Shown here: one piece after another, positions 36,321-45,502 of the stretch
Position numbering within the stretch: position 1 is the stretch's first letter
Layout: every line of letters starts with the position of its first letter
Assembly (NCBI RefSeq): GCF_024227435.1
Contig: NZ_CP100445.1
Location: 2,291,369 to 2,355,368, forward strand
From: Natrinema caseinilyticum
Lineage (GTDB): Archaea > Halobacteriota > Halobacteria > Halobacteriales > Natrialbaceae
Length of the DNA stretch: 64,000 nt
Direction: 5' to 3'
Notes under the pieces: generated by a model
Seen by the model: the letters and a program-made list of their open reading frames with translations, nothing else
The model's database searches: none
Told to the model about the DNA's origin: nothing
Translations under genes and position numbers: made by a program

Positions 36321-36908
36321 ATGAGCGAGCGAACGGCAACCGTCACGCGCGAGACGGCCGAGACGTCGATCGAGTGTACGCTCGAGGTCGACGGAAACGG
36401 TGCGGCGACGATCGACACTGGAATCGGATTCTTCGACCACATGTTGACGTCGTTCGCCAAACACGGGCTGTTCGACCTCGAGATCGAGTGCGACGGCGAC
36501 CTGGAGATCGACGACCACCACACTGTCGAGGACGTGGCGATCGTCCTCGGGCGAGCGTTCGACGAGGCGCTCGGCGATCGGTCGGGGATCGTCAGATACG
36601 CTGATCGACGCGTTCCGCTCGACGAAGCCGTCGCGAGCGCGGTCGTCGATGTGAGCGGACGGCCGCGCTGTTACTTCGACGGCCGGTTCTCCCAGGAGTC
36701 GATCGGCGAGTTCACGAGCGACATGGCGCGTCACTTCGGCGAAACGCTCGCGATGAACGCCGGCCTGACGCTCCACCTCGAGGTCGCCGGCGAGAACGCC
36801 CACCACGAGGTCGAGGCGCTGTTCAAGGCGCTCACGCGATGTCTCGACGACGCGACGCGAATCGACGAGCGGCGAGAGGGAACGCCGAGTACGAAAGGGA
36901 CCCTTTGA
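36321..36908 (+). CDS. hisB: Imidazoleglycerol-phosphate dehydratase
   Basis: Seventh step of histidine synthesis: dehydrates imidazole glycerol phosphate in a manganese-dependent manner. The 195-residue protein has the metal-binding His motifs [22 protein letters not shown] and [11 protein letters not shown], the complete IGPD set. No fused phosphatase domain is present, as expected for archaea. ATG at 36321 matches the family start. Confidence 0.96.
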   Translation: MSERTATVTRETAETSIECTLEVDGNGAATIDTGIGFFDHMLTSFAKHGLFDLEIECDGDLEIDDHHTVEDVAIVLGRAFDEALGDRSGIVRYADRRVPLDEAVASAVVDVSGRPRCYFDGRFSQESIGEFTSDMARHFGETLAMNAGLTLHLEVAGENAHHEVEALFKALTRCLDDATRIDERREGTPSTKGTL

Positions 36909-36974
36909 CGGCCGACGCGACCCGGAGACGACGTCCGTGCCGTCGCGCCCGGAACGAACGAGACGCGGGCACCG

Positions 36975-37739
36975 TTACGGCCTGTCGAGCATCTCTCGCT
37001 CCTCGACGAACTCCCCGGTTTCGACCGCGTGGTCAACGATGGCCTCGACCTCCTGACCCTCGAGGTCGTAGGCCCCCGCCACCAACTCCTCGACGGCGCT
37101 TCGTTGCATCGGAAAGTGGCGGTTGCGAAGGAGCCGGATGACCTTGCTGTAGGCACCCGGTGGGCGGTTCGACTGCTCCACCGCCGCGGTCGATTCGTCC
37201 GCATCGACCCCCTCACCCGACGGTTCGGCGTTCGAATCCGCACCATCACCCGAACTGGACTCGTCCGTCTCGTTCTCCCGTCCCTCCACCGTTTCCGCGC
37301 CGTTTCCGGCCGTCGGCTCGGTTCGTTCGAAGGTGATTCCGTCCTCGCGTTCCGATTTGGCGGACGCCCCCGAGCGGGTGTCGGGATCAGTCTCGGCTTC
37401 GGACTCCACAGCCGATGTCGGATCCGAGACGGGCGCGTTCGACCGCGACGGTCGACGACGTTTCTCCGTCGATTCGTTCGCCGTGGCGACGACGGATCTC
37501 GTCCGCTCGACCCCTCCGTTTCCCGTCGACTCGCGCTGGCGCTGGCCGGCGCGAGACTCGGCCTCGACGCCCGCTCGAGCGAGCAGCGGTTCGATCAGCG
37601 CCTCGAGCCGGTCCCGACAATCCGGACAGAGGACGACGCGGCGCTGTTCGGCCTCCGTCGGCTCGAGCGAGGGCGGAACGACCTCGAACGCACCGGCAGC
37701 GTCGGCACCACAGAAATCACAGTTCCGGAGTTCGCGCAT
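36975..37739 (-). CDS. Zinc-ribbon protein with long disordered linker
   Basis: A 254-residue protein in three parts. Residues 1-60 hold a CxxC...CxxC zinc site (CDFCGADA and LCPDCRDRL). Residues 70-190 are disordered, rich in Glu, Ser, Asp and Arg. The last 65 residues form a helical domain (GAYSKVIRLLRNRHFPMQRS, VEELVAGAYDLEGQEVEAIV). The tail resembles small winged-helix-like domains. No family known to me; a nucleic-acid-binding or adaptor role is plausible. It is convergent with hisB. Confidence 0.7.
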   Translation of the reverse strand: MRELRNCDFCGADAAGAFEVVPPSLEPTEAEQRRVVLCPDCRDRLEALIEPLLARAGVEAESRAGQRQRESTGNGGVERTRSVVATANESTEKRRRPSRSNAPVSDPTSAVESEAETDPDTRSGASAKSEREDGITFERTEPTAGNGAETVEGRENETDESSSGDGADSNAEPSGEGVDADESTAAVEQSNRPPGAYSKVIRLLRNRHFPMQRSAVEELVAGAYDLEGQEVEAIVDHAVETGEFVEEREMLDRP

Positions 37740-37890
37740 AGTACCGACTCTCTCGGAGAGCGTAAAAATCATCTGTCAACTTACACCACGAGAAAACGGA
37801 TCGACACCGCTGGCGGGAGCGTGAATCGAGCGGATCGGATCCTCGTCCAGCGGTGCGGATCGGCGGCTGATGCGAGGCATATCACCGAAC

Positions 37891-37898
37891 ATTATACC
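37891..37898 (+). promoter_or_regulatory. TATA element of the ACT-domain gene
   Basis: attatacc centred 30 nt before the ATG at 37924, consistent with a leaderless transcript. Confidence 0.45.
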
Positions 37899-37923
37899 GC
37901 GGCGCCCGTAGACCCGACACCGA

Positions 37924-38427
37924 ATGTTCGACGAGATCATGGAAAAATTCGAGGGGTCGCCGAGCCAGCAGGCCGTTATCCGCCTGCTGTTAGAGCGGGG
38001 ATTCTCGGTCAACGACGACGGCCGGGTCGTCTCGGGCGGAATCGAGATTCCGAACACCGGGATCGCCCGCGAGATCGGCGTCGACCGTCGAGTGGTCGAC
38101 TCGACCACCGACGTCATCCTCGAGGATCCCGAACTGCGCCGTATTTTTCAGAACATCTCGCAAGTGCCGAGCCTGATGGATCTGGCTCCCGTACTCGACC
38201 TGACGGTGCTGTCGATCGCCGTCGACGACGCCGAACGGGAAGGAATCGTCGCCGAAATCACGGGAACGCTCGCCGACCACGGAATCTCGATTCGCCAGAC
38301 TATCAGCGAAGACCCGGAGTTTACCGACGAACCGCGGTTGTACCTGATTACGGACGAGGACTTGCCGGGCGAGGCGATCACCGCGATTCGCAATCTCGGG
38401 TTCGTCCGGAAGATCGAACTCCAGTGA
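37924..38427 (+). CDS. ACT-domain regulator of amino acid metabolism
   Basis: A 167-residue cytosolic protein. The N-terminal 70 residues look like a helix-turn-helix (SQQAVIRLLLERGFSV, TGIAREIGVDRRVVDSTTDV), and residues 88-167 form an ACT domain (LDLTVLSIAVDDAEREGIVA, HGISIRQTISEDPEF). This fits predicted archaeal regulators that sense an amino acid. The ligand and target genes are unknown; the his genes nearby are only a weak hint. Confidence 0.85.
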   Translation: MFDEIMEKFEGSPSQQAVIRLLLERGFSVNDDGRVVSGGIEIPNTGIAREIGVDRRVVDSTTDVILEDPELRRIFQNISQVPSLMDLAPVLDLTVLSIAVDDAEREGIVAEITGTLADHGISIRQTISEDPEFTDEPRLYLITDEDLPGEAITAIRNLGFVRKIELQ

Positions 38428-38439
38428 GGGCGTCGCGGG

Positions 38440-38865
38440 TCACTCGTCGCCGGTCGACTCGTCGTCACCGTCGACGTCGACGGTCTCCGCGAACTCGTCG
38501 AGAACCGACGCGAGGGCGCTCGTCAGTTCTTCGAACCGCTCGATCGACATATCATCCGTCGTCACCCAGACGCCGTGAGGACCGCGAATCACCCGCGAGA
38601 GAAAGCCGTTGTCGAACATTCGGATCGTCGCCTGGTACTCGCCGAGTTGCGTGTTCCGGTAGGCCGACTGCGAGTGAAATCCCAGCCGCTCGTGGTCGGC
38701 GAACCCGACGAGATCCGCGGTCTGCTCGAGGTCCGAGCGGAGGTACAGTTGCTCGACGTCGTCCTCGGTGAAGTAGGTGATACTGCGTAGTTCGTCGCCC
38801 ACCGTCGTCCGGCAGACGCTGTATAGTTCGTCCGCGAGTTCGGAATCGATGGTCTCGCCGTCCAT
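38440..38865 (-). CDS. Conserved haloarchaeal protein (DUF7522-like)
   Basis: A 141-residue soluble acidic protein starting MDGETIDSELADELYSV, with DELRSITYFTEDDVEQLYLR and a C-terminal DDMSIERFEELTSALASVL. I recognise the pattern from haloarchaeal genomes, where it is annotated as a domain of unknown function (possibly DUF7522; the number is from memory). No catalytic motif. It is convergent with the ACT regulator, 13 nt apart. Confidence 0.75.
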   Translation of the reverse strand: MDGETIDSELADELYSVCRTTVGDELRSITYFTEDDVEQLYLRSDLEQTADLVGFADHERLGFHSQSAYRNTQLGEYQATIRMFDNGFLSRVIRGPHGVWVTTDDMSIERFEELTSALASVLDEFAETVDVDGDDESTGDE

Positions 38866-39070
38866 ACATGGATTCAACACTCGGAATACCAATAGCGTAC
38901 GGGTCCCAGCGAAACCGCCTGTGTCACCGGTCCCGCTTCCCTGGCGGCAAAAAGCGGGACGGGTGCGCCGACGACCGGCGACCGACGACCTCTTTTCGGG
39001 GCCCGACGTACCGATCGCCCATGGACGGCGTCGAAGCGCCGGACGCGTGGAACGCGCGAGGTGACCGGCC

Positions 39071-39679
39071 GTGAGCGGCGCCTACCGTACCGTGGCTGAA
39101 CCCGCGACCGCGGAATTCGTCGTCCAGGGCTCGCAGTTCATCGGTCACGTCCGACCGGTCGGTTCCGTCTCGGCCGCCGACGAGTTCATCGACGCCGTTC
39201 GGGTCGAGTACGCCGACGCCACGCACAACGTCCCCGCGTATCGCGTGCGCGCCGACGCCGACGGTGACTTCCTGCGCGAGTACGCGAGCGACGAGGGCGA
39301 ACCCTCCGGCTCGGCCGGCAAACCGGCGTTGAACGTCCTCACCCAGCGGGATCTCGAGAACTGCGCGGTCGTCGTGACCCGCTACTACGGCGGGACGAAC
39401 CTCGGCATCGGCGGCCTCGTTCGGGCCTACTCTCGAGCCGTCAAAGAGGCCGTCGAGCGAGCCGGCATCGTCGAGGAACGACCGCACGAGCAGGTATCGA
39501 TCACCGTCGAATACGACGACTCGGGCACCGTCCGCTCTATTCTGGAGAGCGAGGGGTGCGAGTTCGACGCCGACTACGCGGCCACCGTCACCTTCGACGT
39601 TCGCGTCCCGGTCGCCGAGGGCGACGCGCTCCGCGACCGCATCCGAAGCGCGACGAGCGGCCGGGCCGACCTCGGGTAG
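39071..39679 (+). CDS. YigZ/IMPACT family protein
   Basis: A 202-residue protein of the YigZ/IMPACT (UPF0029) family. The N-terminal domain has SQFIGHV, the conserved DEGEPSGSAGKP loop and VVVTRYYGGTNLGIGGLVRAY. A C-terminal DUF1949-like domain begins near residue 140. The family is linked to translation control in eukaryotes and has an unsettled role in prokaryotes. GTG at 39071 is the start. Confidence 0.93.
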   Translation: MSGAYRTVAEPATAEFVVQGSQFIGHVRPVGSVSAADEFIDAVRVEYADATHNVPAYRVRADADGDFLREYASDEGEPSGSAGKPALNVLTQRDLENCAVVVTRYYGGTNLGIGGLVRAYSRAVKEAVERAGIVEERPHEQVSITVEYDDSGTVRSILESEGCEFDADYAATVTFDVRVPVAEGDALRDRIRSATSGRADLG

Positions 39680-39714
39680 CCCGTTCGAACGATACCCGAC
39701 TCGAGACGAACCGT

Positions 39715-40557
39715 CTACCGTGGGAGTGCCACGGGACCGTCGGCCGAAACGCGCTCCAGGCGCCGTTCGATCTCCGTCGCGACGGCCTCGAGATCTGCGA
39801 CCTCGTCGCGCTCGAACCGCACGTCGAACAAGCCTCTGTCCAGGACGAGTTCGTTATCGCGAAGCCGGACGTGGTCTACCTCGTCCCACCGCACGATCGA
39901 TCGTCTGAAGGGCCACTGTTTGACGACTCCCGCCTCGTGGACCCGGATCTCCGGCGTCGCGCCCAGCGTTTCGATCCGCCACGTCCCCTCCTCGAGGGCG
40001 ACACAGACCCCCGTCGTGGCGAATCCCGTCCGTACGATCGAAGCCGTCCAGTCACCGGAGAAAACGGACACCGTTCCCATCAGCAACCACCAGACGACGA
40101 AAATCGCGTACAGCCACGATCTGCCCTGTGGTTCCCACCGCCACGTCGCGCTCGGTTCGTCGGCAGTGATCGAATCCACGTAGCAGGTTTCTCCCAGCTC
40201 CGCGGCGGCCCAGCCCGTGAACAAGAGGGCGAACGTGAACGTGAGTGCGACGACGCCGACTCGTGGATCGAACAAACCGAGCATTGCGGCGCAACCGAAC
40301 AGTCCGAACGAGAGGGACGAAAACAGAACAACCGTCCCGTGGCGACGACGTCGACCGATACGGATCGGGGGCTGGGAATAACGTTTCGCGACGTTGATGC
40401 CGACGACCAGCCCTCCCAGGAAGCCGGTGACGGCCGCCCCGGCGACGATTGCGGGGGACGCGTCAGTGAAGGCGACACGAACTGTCACGAGACCGCCGAC
40501 GAGCGTGCCGACGTAGCCACCGAAGGCGAGTCGAAACGCCGACCCACGGGCACTCAT
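39715..40557 (-). CDS. Membrane protein with PH-like C-terminal domain
   Basis: A 280-residue protein with two N-terminal helices (LAFGGYVGTLVGGLVTV and later), a helical hairpin near residues 75-110, another helix near 150, and a C-terminal soluble domain of about 100 residues (FRRSIVRWDEVDHVRLRDNE) resembling bacterial PH-like domains. ATG at 40557 is chosen. No function assigned. The 3' end is convergent with YigZ/IMPACT. Confidence 0.65.
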   Translation of the reverse strand: MSARGSAFRLAFGGYVGTLVGGLVTVRVAFTDASPAIVAGAAVTGFLGGLVVGINVAKRYSQPPIRIGRRRRHGTVVLFSSLSFGLFGCAAMLGLFDPRVGVVALTFTFALLFTGWAAAELGETCYVDSITADEPSATWRWEPQGRSWLYAIFVVWWLLMGTVSVFSGDWTASIVRTGFATTGVCVALEEGTWRIETLGATPEIRVHEAGVVKQWPFRRSIVRWDEVDHVRLRDNELVLDRGLFDVRFERDEVADLEAVATEIERRLERVSADGPVALPR

Positions 40558-40752
40558 GAGCGCACAATCGTGTTTTCGTAATAGAGTGTGTTTGATTGCA
40601 AATAACACAGGGCACAATCGTCACGGATGGGGCCGGACGAACTATTCGACCGGTTCGTCTGGAACGACGCTCGGAAAATTCGGCAGACGGAAGGGAGGTT
40701 CGACCGGAAACGGGGGGGGTGCAGGGGTTATCGATATACGGCAGTCACCCGT

Positions 40753-40965
40753 ATGTCGAATATGGATCGGAACGTCTGCGGATTCGACCGCCTCGGCCGT
40801 ACCGTCCTCGCGACGATGTTGCTGCTGGTCGGCTATCGAAACCGAGACCGGACGGTCGGCACGCTCGCATTCGTCGCGGGGAGTGACCTTCTCGCGACCG
40901 CTATCATCCAGCGGTGCCCGATAAACGCACTTGTGGGGCTCGACACGTGCGGAGCTGACCGGTAG
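40753..40965 (+). CDS. DUF2892 membrane protein
   Basis: A 70-residue YgaP-type transmembrane domain protein (DUF2892). It has two helices and the typical end AIIQRCPINALVGLDTC with two Cys. Often found with rhodanese or sulfur-handling proteins; none is adjacent here. ATG at 40753 is preferred over longer frames, with an upstream TATA-like gttatcgatatac. Confidence 0.85.
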   Translation: MSNMDRNVCGFDRLGRTVLATMLLLVGYRNRDRTVGTLAFVAGSDLLATAIIQRCPINALVGLDTCGADR

Positions 40966-41048
40966 CGGCGCCGCAAACGACGCGATGGAGCGGCTCTCCG
41001 ACTTCCGAATCGCGCGAGCGATGACGGCCTCGTTCGCGGCCCTCGCGG

Positions 41049-41426
41049 TCACTCGTCGGTCTCGTACGGAACCGCGTCGCCGTCGACCGGCGGGGCACCG
41101 ATCGCGATGACGGAAACGGAATCGGCGGCGTCGGCGGGATTGTACGCTCGGTGGGGCGCTTCCGGCGAGGCCGCGAACATCGACCCCTCCGCCACCTCGA
41201 ATTCGCCGTCCGGAGTCTCGACGTGCAACGTTCCCGAGCAGACGACGAACGCCTCCTCCTGGGTCTCGTGATAGTGGTAGGCGAGCGGCAGCTGTTCGCC
41301 CGGTTCCGCGACGAACCGGTTGATCGCAACGCTATCCAGCCCGGCAGCCTCGCTCAATCGGCGGAGATCGCAGGGTCGATCGGCGACGGGCTCTCTATCC
41401 TCCGGGTCGATGACTGAATATCCCAT
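41049..41426 (-). CDS. Cupin domain protein
   Basis: A 125-residue single-domain cupin. Motif 1 holds His and Glu metal ligands (YHYHETQEEAFVVCSG), and motif 2 the last His (PEAPHRAYNP). Small haloarchaeal cupins of this kind bind a metal, but the substrate is unknown. ATG at 41426 (MGYSVIDPEDREPV) is the start. Confidence 0.88.
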   Translation of the reverse strand: MGYSVIDPEDREPVADRPCDLRRLSEAAGLDSVAINRFVAEPGEQLPLAYHYHETQEEAFVVCSGTLHVETPDGEFEVAEGSMFAASPEAPHRAYNPADAADSVSVIAIGAPPVDGDAVPYETDE

Positions 41427-41539
41427 GGGAGCCGTTTCCAGGGAACCCGCAAAAGTCCGTCGGCGCCCGAGACTCGAGGGGACGCCACCACAGCCGCCGG
41501 CGGCGGACGCAGACGTCGGACGGCGCGAACGATCGGACC

Positions 41540-42217
41540 TTACGTCGTCCGGAACGCTCGGTCGCCAGCGTCTCCGAGGCCCGGGACGATGAAGCCGTCG
41601 TCGTCGAGGCGGTCGTCGATCGACACCGTCAGCAGATCCGCCTCGGGACACGACTCGCCGACCCGGAGCAGCCCCTCCGGCGCCGACAACGCCGAGAGAA
41701 CGATCAGATTCTCCGGCTGCGTGGCGGTCTCGACGACGTGCTCGAGGACGGTACACATCGTACTCCCCGTCGCGAGCATGGGATCGGCGACGATGACGGT
41801 GTCCTCCTCGTGTATCTCGGGCAGTTTCACGTAGTCGACGGTGATGGGAAACGACCCGTCTTCGTCGCGACCCGCCTCCTCGTCCCGGCTCGCACTGATG
41901 ACGCCCTGACGAGCCCGGGGAAACGCCTTCAACAGTCCCTCGACGAACGGCGTCGCGGCGCGCAAGACGTTGATGATGACGACGTTATCGAGCCCGCGGA
42001 CGCGCTCGCCCATCGTCTTCTCGAGCGGGGTTTCGATCTCGACGTACTCGGTTTCCATCCGGCCGTCGATGATTTCGTAGCCGCAGATCCGGCCGAGTTT
42101 GACCAGCCCCTTTCGAAAGCTGACTTGCTCGGTCTCGACGTCGCGAAGCCGCGAGAGTGTGTCCTTCGCCAGTGCGTGGGTAACGAGATAGGCGTTTTCC
42201 CGGTCTTCGATCGGCAT
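41540..42217 (-). CDS. upp: Uracil phosphoribosyltransferase
   Basis: Salvages uracil to UMP using PRPP. The 225-residue enzyme has the PRPP-binding loop in [14 protein letters not shown] and the uracil-binding C-terminal motif [12 protein letters not shown]. The start [19 protein letters not shown] is typical. Flanked by the cupin gene downstream and a long divergent gap upstream. Confidence 0.96.
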   Translation of the reverse strand: MPIEDRENAYLVTHALAKDTLSRLRDVETEQVSFRKGLVKLGRICGYEIIDGRMETEYVEIETPLEKTMGERVRGLDNVVIINVLRAATPFVEGLLKAFPRARQGVISASRDEEAGRDEDGSFPITVDYVKLPEIHEEDTVIVADPMLATGSTMCTVLEHVVETATQPENLIVLSALSAPEGLLRVGESCPEADLLTVSIDDRLDDDGFIVPGLGDAGDRAFRTT

Positions 42218-42696
42218 ACTCGTATGGCCACTCGCCGGGTAGTTCACAGTATCGATCAGTGCGAACGGAGTCGCGCGCCTCGAGATCGGCTGCCGGATCG
42301 GGAGTCGACGGTCGATATCGTGCTCGCCACGGAGGTATTATCGACCGGCGAATCGCGCTCCGGGACGAATTCGGCCCGCCACTATCGCCCCGTGGACGTG
42401 GGCACGGCCTCCAGCCATCATCCTACGGGACGGGAGGCGGCAGGGCGGCTACGTACGGTCGCGGACAGGGCGACGGTCGCGGACTGGACAGCCGCTACCA
42501 GGCCGCCGCGATCCATCGATTTCTCGGGCGATACGTCCCCGCAGGCGTCCGTCAGTGACGGCTCCGCCCGATACCGTCCGTGACGTTCCCGTCTGTGACG
42601 GCTCCGCTCACTTCCGGACCGTGATCGTCCTGCCGTCCCTGCGGGCGACGGCAGAGAAGTTTATACCGATCCGCACGCTACCACACGCCCAGCCGA
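42218..42696. other. Divergent intergenic region with short repeats and a TATA element
   Basis: About 480 bases without a convincing gene. It contains acggtcgcgga twice (42455-42465, 42473-42483) and gtgacggctccgc twice (near 42555 and 42596). agtttatacc at 42658-42667 is a likely TATA element for the gene at 42697, a little over 30 nt before its ATG. Confidence 0.45.
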
Positions 42697-43419
42697 ATGG
42701 AAGAGAGCATCTCGGGATTCAAGGTTCGCGGTGACTGGGGCGACATCGTCGAACACGGCGAGCGGATCACGCGCGCATTGCAAGATGCCGGGGCTCACGA
42801 CCTCGACCGAGGCGACGGTGCGCAGTATGTTCGCGCATTCGAGGAGTGGGACGAGTGGCGGCCCAAGGCCCACGAAACACTCGATGCCGACGTCAGTGAA
42901 AAAACCGCAGACCAGGCGAGTGTCGAGGAAGGCAAGGGCGAAAAGGCCGGCAAAGAGCCGGACGAGGACATCAAGACGGCCGGTGAAAAGCTGTCCGAGT
43001 CCTACGAGAAACTCGAGGACGACGACGCGGAGGCCGCGGTCGGCAACTGGAAGGAGTCGATCGACTACGTCGCGCGAGCGGCCGACTCGGCGGGGCGCAA
43101 GGCCCTGCGCCGCGTCGAAGACACGGTCTATCAGAACGTGATGACGCAGCTCGCACCCTACTACTTCGACAACGAACTCGTCAGCGCAAACGTACAGCAG
43201 TCGACGCGAAACGGCGGAACCAGCGAGCAGTTCGTCTTCGAAGTCAACGTCAACGACGACGAACTCAAAGATGACGTCTCCGACCTGTTGGCCGAATACG
43301 AGGACGATATCGACCGCTGGCACGTCGAGGTCGAGAAAGACACGGACGCCGCCGAGGCTATCGAGGGGGCCGAGCCACCGCCCGAACCCGATGACAACTC
43401 CAGATCGACGACGAACTGA
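42697..43419 (+). CDS. Conserved haloarchaeal protein (DUF5828-like)
   Basis: A 240-residue acidic soluble protein starting MEESISGFKVRGDWGDIVEH. Residues 60-100 are a charged Lys/Glu-rich linker; the C-terminal half has GRKALRRVEDTVYQNVMTQL and YFDNELVSANVQQS, followed by a disordered tail. I recognise the family from haloarchaea as a domain of unknown function, probably DUF5828 (from memory). No enzymatic motif visible. Confidence 0.75.
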   Translation: MEESISGFKVRGDWGDIVEHGERITRALQDAGAHDLDRGDGAQYVRAFEEWDEWRPKAHETLDADVSEKTADQASVEEGKGEKAGKEPDEDIKTAGEKLSESYEKLEDDDAEAAVGNWKESIDYVARAADSAGRKALRRVEDTVYQNVMTQLAPYYFDNELVSANVQQSTRNGGTSEQFVFEVNVNDDELKDDVSDLLAEYEDDIDRWHVEVEKDTDAAEAIEGAEPPPEPDDNSRSTTN

Positions 43420-43509
43420 GGGATTGCCCGTCGGTCGGCAGCCACCGGCCGACTCTCGCAGCCGACGGTCGGCACACACTTGTAGGGTCGGCAAATAGGG
43501 AGCGAGTAG

Positions 43510-44703
43510 ATGGTCGACATCGCCACGCTCGGGACCTTCGCCGTGGCCGCAGTCGCGAGCCTCTTTATGGCCTGGGCGATCGGCGCTGGCTCGAGCGGTT
43601 CCACGCCGTTCGCACCGGCCGTCGGTGCGAACGCAATTTCAGTGATGCGAGCCGGATTTCTCGTCGGATTGCTCGGTTTCGGCGGTGCGGTGCTCCAGGG
43701 GGCGAACGTCTCCGAAGCGGTCGGCACGGAGCTTATCGGCGGAGTGATGCTTTCGTCGATCGCCGCCACCCTGGCTCTCCTGATCGCGGCCGCCCTCGTG
43801 GCCACCGGTATCTTCACCGGGTATCCGATCGCGACGGCGTTTACCGTGACCGGGGCCGTCATCGGCGTCGGCCTCGCGCTGGGCGGCGATCCGGCGTGGC
43901 CGAAGTACACCGAGATGGCCACGCTATGGCTGTTGACACCGTTGGTCGGCGGGGGAATCGCCTACGCGGTCGCCCGGCTTCTCCGCGCCGCGTGGGTCTC
44001 GGAGACGTATTTCATCGTCTTGCTGGCCGGACTCGTCGGCGGAATCGTCGCCAACATCAAATTCGCCCTCCTCGGCCCGCCGGGGGGCGGCGGCGCATCG
44101 ATCGCCCAGGTCTCGGGCGAGTGGCTCCCCGGCCCGGACATCGCCGGCCTCGCCGCCGCGACGCTGGTGATCGCGGCGGTCTGGGCGGGCCTGATCGCGT
44201 TCGACCTCGGAAACGGACTCGAACGCGGCGAACGACATTTCCTGCTCGTCCTCGGCGGCCTGGTCGCCTTTTCCGCCGGGGGCAGTCAGGTCGGGCTGGC
44301 GATCGGTCCGCTGGTCCCCCTCTCGAGCGAGTTCGAGTTGCCGTTGTTTGCGATGCTCGTCGGCGGCGGATTCGGTCTCCTGCTCGGATCGTGGACCGGC
44401 GCACCGCGGATGATCAAGGCGATTTCGCAGGACTACTCCTCGCTGGGGCCCCGTCGGTCGATCGCCGCACTCATTCCCTCGTTCATCATCGCACAGGCCG
44501 CGGTGTTCTACGGTATCCCGGTCTCGTTCAACGAGATTATCGTCAGCGCAATTATCGGCAGCGGGTACGCTGCGGCCGACGCCGGCGGCGGCGTCAGCGC
44601 TCGGAAAATGGGGTTCACCGTCCTCGCGTGGATCGGCTCGCTGGCCGGTTCGATCATCGTCGCGTACGTCGGCTACGCTGCCATCGATGCGATCGCGCTC
44701 TGA
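43510..44703 (+). CDS. PiT family inorganic phosphate permease (third copy)
   Basis: A 397-residue permease of the PiT type. The N-terminal signature is GAGSSGSTPFAPAVGANAIS; the second half has FSAGGSQVGLAIGPLVPL in place of the usual GxNDxANA. It lacks the acidic loop shared by the copies at 27275 and 29729, so it belongs to a different subgroup. Transport of phosphate is likely, but the altered second signature leaves substrate uncertain. Ten to eleven helices. Confidence 0.85.
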   Translation: MVDIATLGTFAVAAVASLFMAWAIGAGSSGSTPFAPAVGANAISVMRAGFLVGLLGFGGAVLQGANVSEAVGTELIGGVMLSSIAATLALLIAAALVATGIFTGYPIATAFTVTGAVIGVGLALGGDPAWPKYTEMATLWLLTPLVGGGIAYAVARLLRAAWVSETYFIVLLAGLVGGIVANIKFALLGPPGGGGASIAQVSGEWLPGPDIAGLAAATLVIAAVWAGLIAFDLGNGLERGERHFLLVLGGLVAFSAGGSQVGLAIGPLVPLSSEFELPLFAMLVGGGFGLLLGSWTGAPRMIKAISQDYSSLGPRRSIAALIPSFIIAQAAVFYGIPVSFNEIIVSAIIGSGYAAADAGGGVSARKMGFTVLAWIGSLAGSIIVAYVGYAAIDAIAL

Positions 44704-44751
44704 GCCGGCCGATATCGAACGGTCTTTACACGACGGCTTGTGAGTGTGTCT

Positions 44752-45498
44752 ATGGACGAGGACACCGTCGATTCCCCGAGGGATGGAGGTGGGGACGAGT
44801 CGATCCAGTGGCGACGGGACGCGAGTACGTCCCGAACCGTTCGACTCCTGTGGACGTTCGGCGTCGGTACGTTCTTCGCCGCGATCGGGATCGTCATCTG
44901 CTGGCGGCTCTACCGGCTGGCCGGTGAGGCAGCCGGCGGACTCGGCCGAAACGCCGTCCTCGCACTCATCGCGGCCTTCGCAGCGACGATCCTCGCGCTC
45001 GCCGTCGCAGCGGACACCGAACGACACCTCGAGCGCCTCGCCGACCCGCTCTCGATCGACGTTCCGACGGGAACGCGCCTGGACCGGGCGATGGATGCCG
45101 CGGTCGGCACGGTCGTGATGGGCGCTTTCATCGGCGTACTGATGGGAGTCGGGCGATACGTCTCCCAGAACGAACTTCTGGCCGTCGGTGCGGGCCCCTT
45201 CACCGGGTTCGCCGCATTTTTGCTGCCACTCGCACTCGTCGCGCTCGTCCTGGCGTCGTTCCTCCAGTCGGTCGGCACGCTCGACCGTTCGGAACGGGTG
45301 ATCTACCTCTACGAGCCGAAACAACGAGTCGATCTGACGGTGATTACCGACGTTTCGGTTCGACGTCTCGGCGACGCCGCCGTGGTGAAACTCGGTTACG
45401 CACAACCCGACGGGCAGTACGTTCAGGGGCCGCGTCGAATCGTCGTTCCGCCCGAAATCGCACGCGACGTCGCGTCCCTCGTCGACGCGAACGGTTGA
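44752..45498 (+). CDS. Haloarchaeal membrane protein
   Basis: A 248-residue protein with an acidic start (MDEDTVDSPRDGGGDE), four membrane helices between about residues 38 and 180, and a soluble C-terminal beta-rich part (YEPKQRVDLTVITDVSVRRL). ATG at 44752 is supported by ggtctttaca about 25 nt upstream. No named family. Its stop is 4 bases before the stop of the convergent CNNM/CBS gene. Confidence 0.7.
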   Translation: MDEDTVDSPRDGGGDESIQWRRDASTSRTVRLLWTFGVGTFFAAIGIVICWRLYRLAGEAAGGLGRNAVLALIAAFAATILALAVAADTERHLERLADPLSIDVPTGTRLDRAMDAAVGTVVMGAFIGVLMGVGRYVSQNELLAVGAGPFTGFAAFLLPLALVALVLASFLQSVGTLDRSERVIYLYEPKQRVDLTVITDVSVRRLGDAAVVKLGYAQPDGQYVQGPRRIVVPPEIARDVASLVDANG

Positions 45499-45502
45499 CC
45501 GG

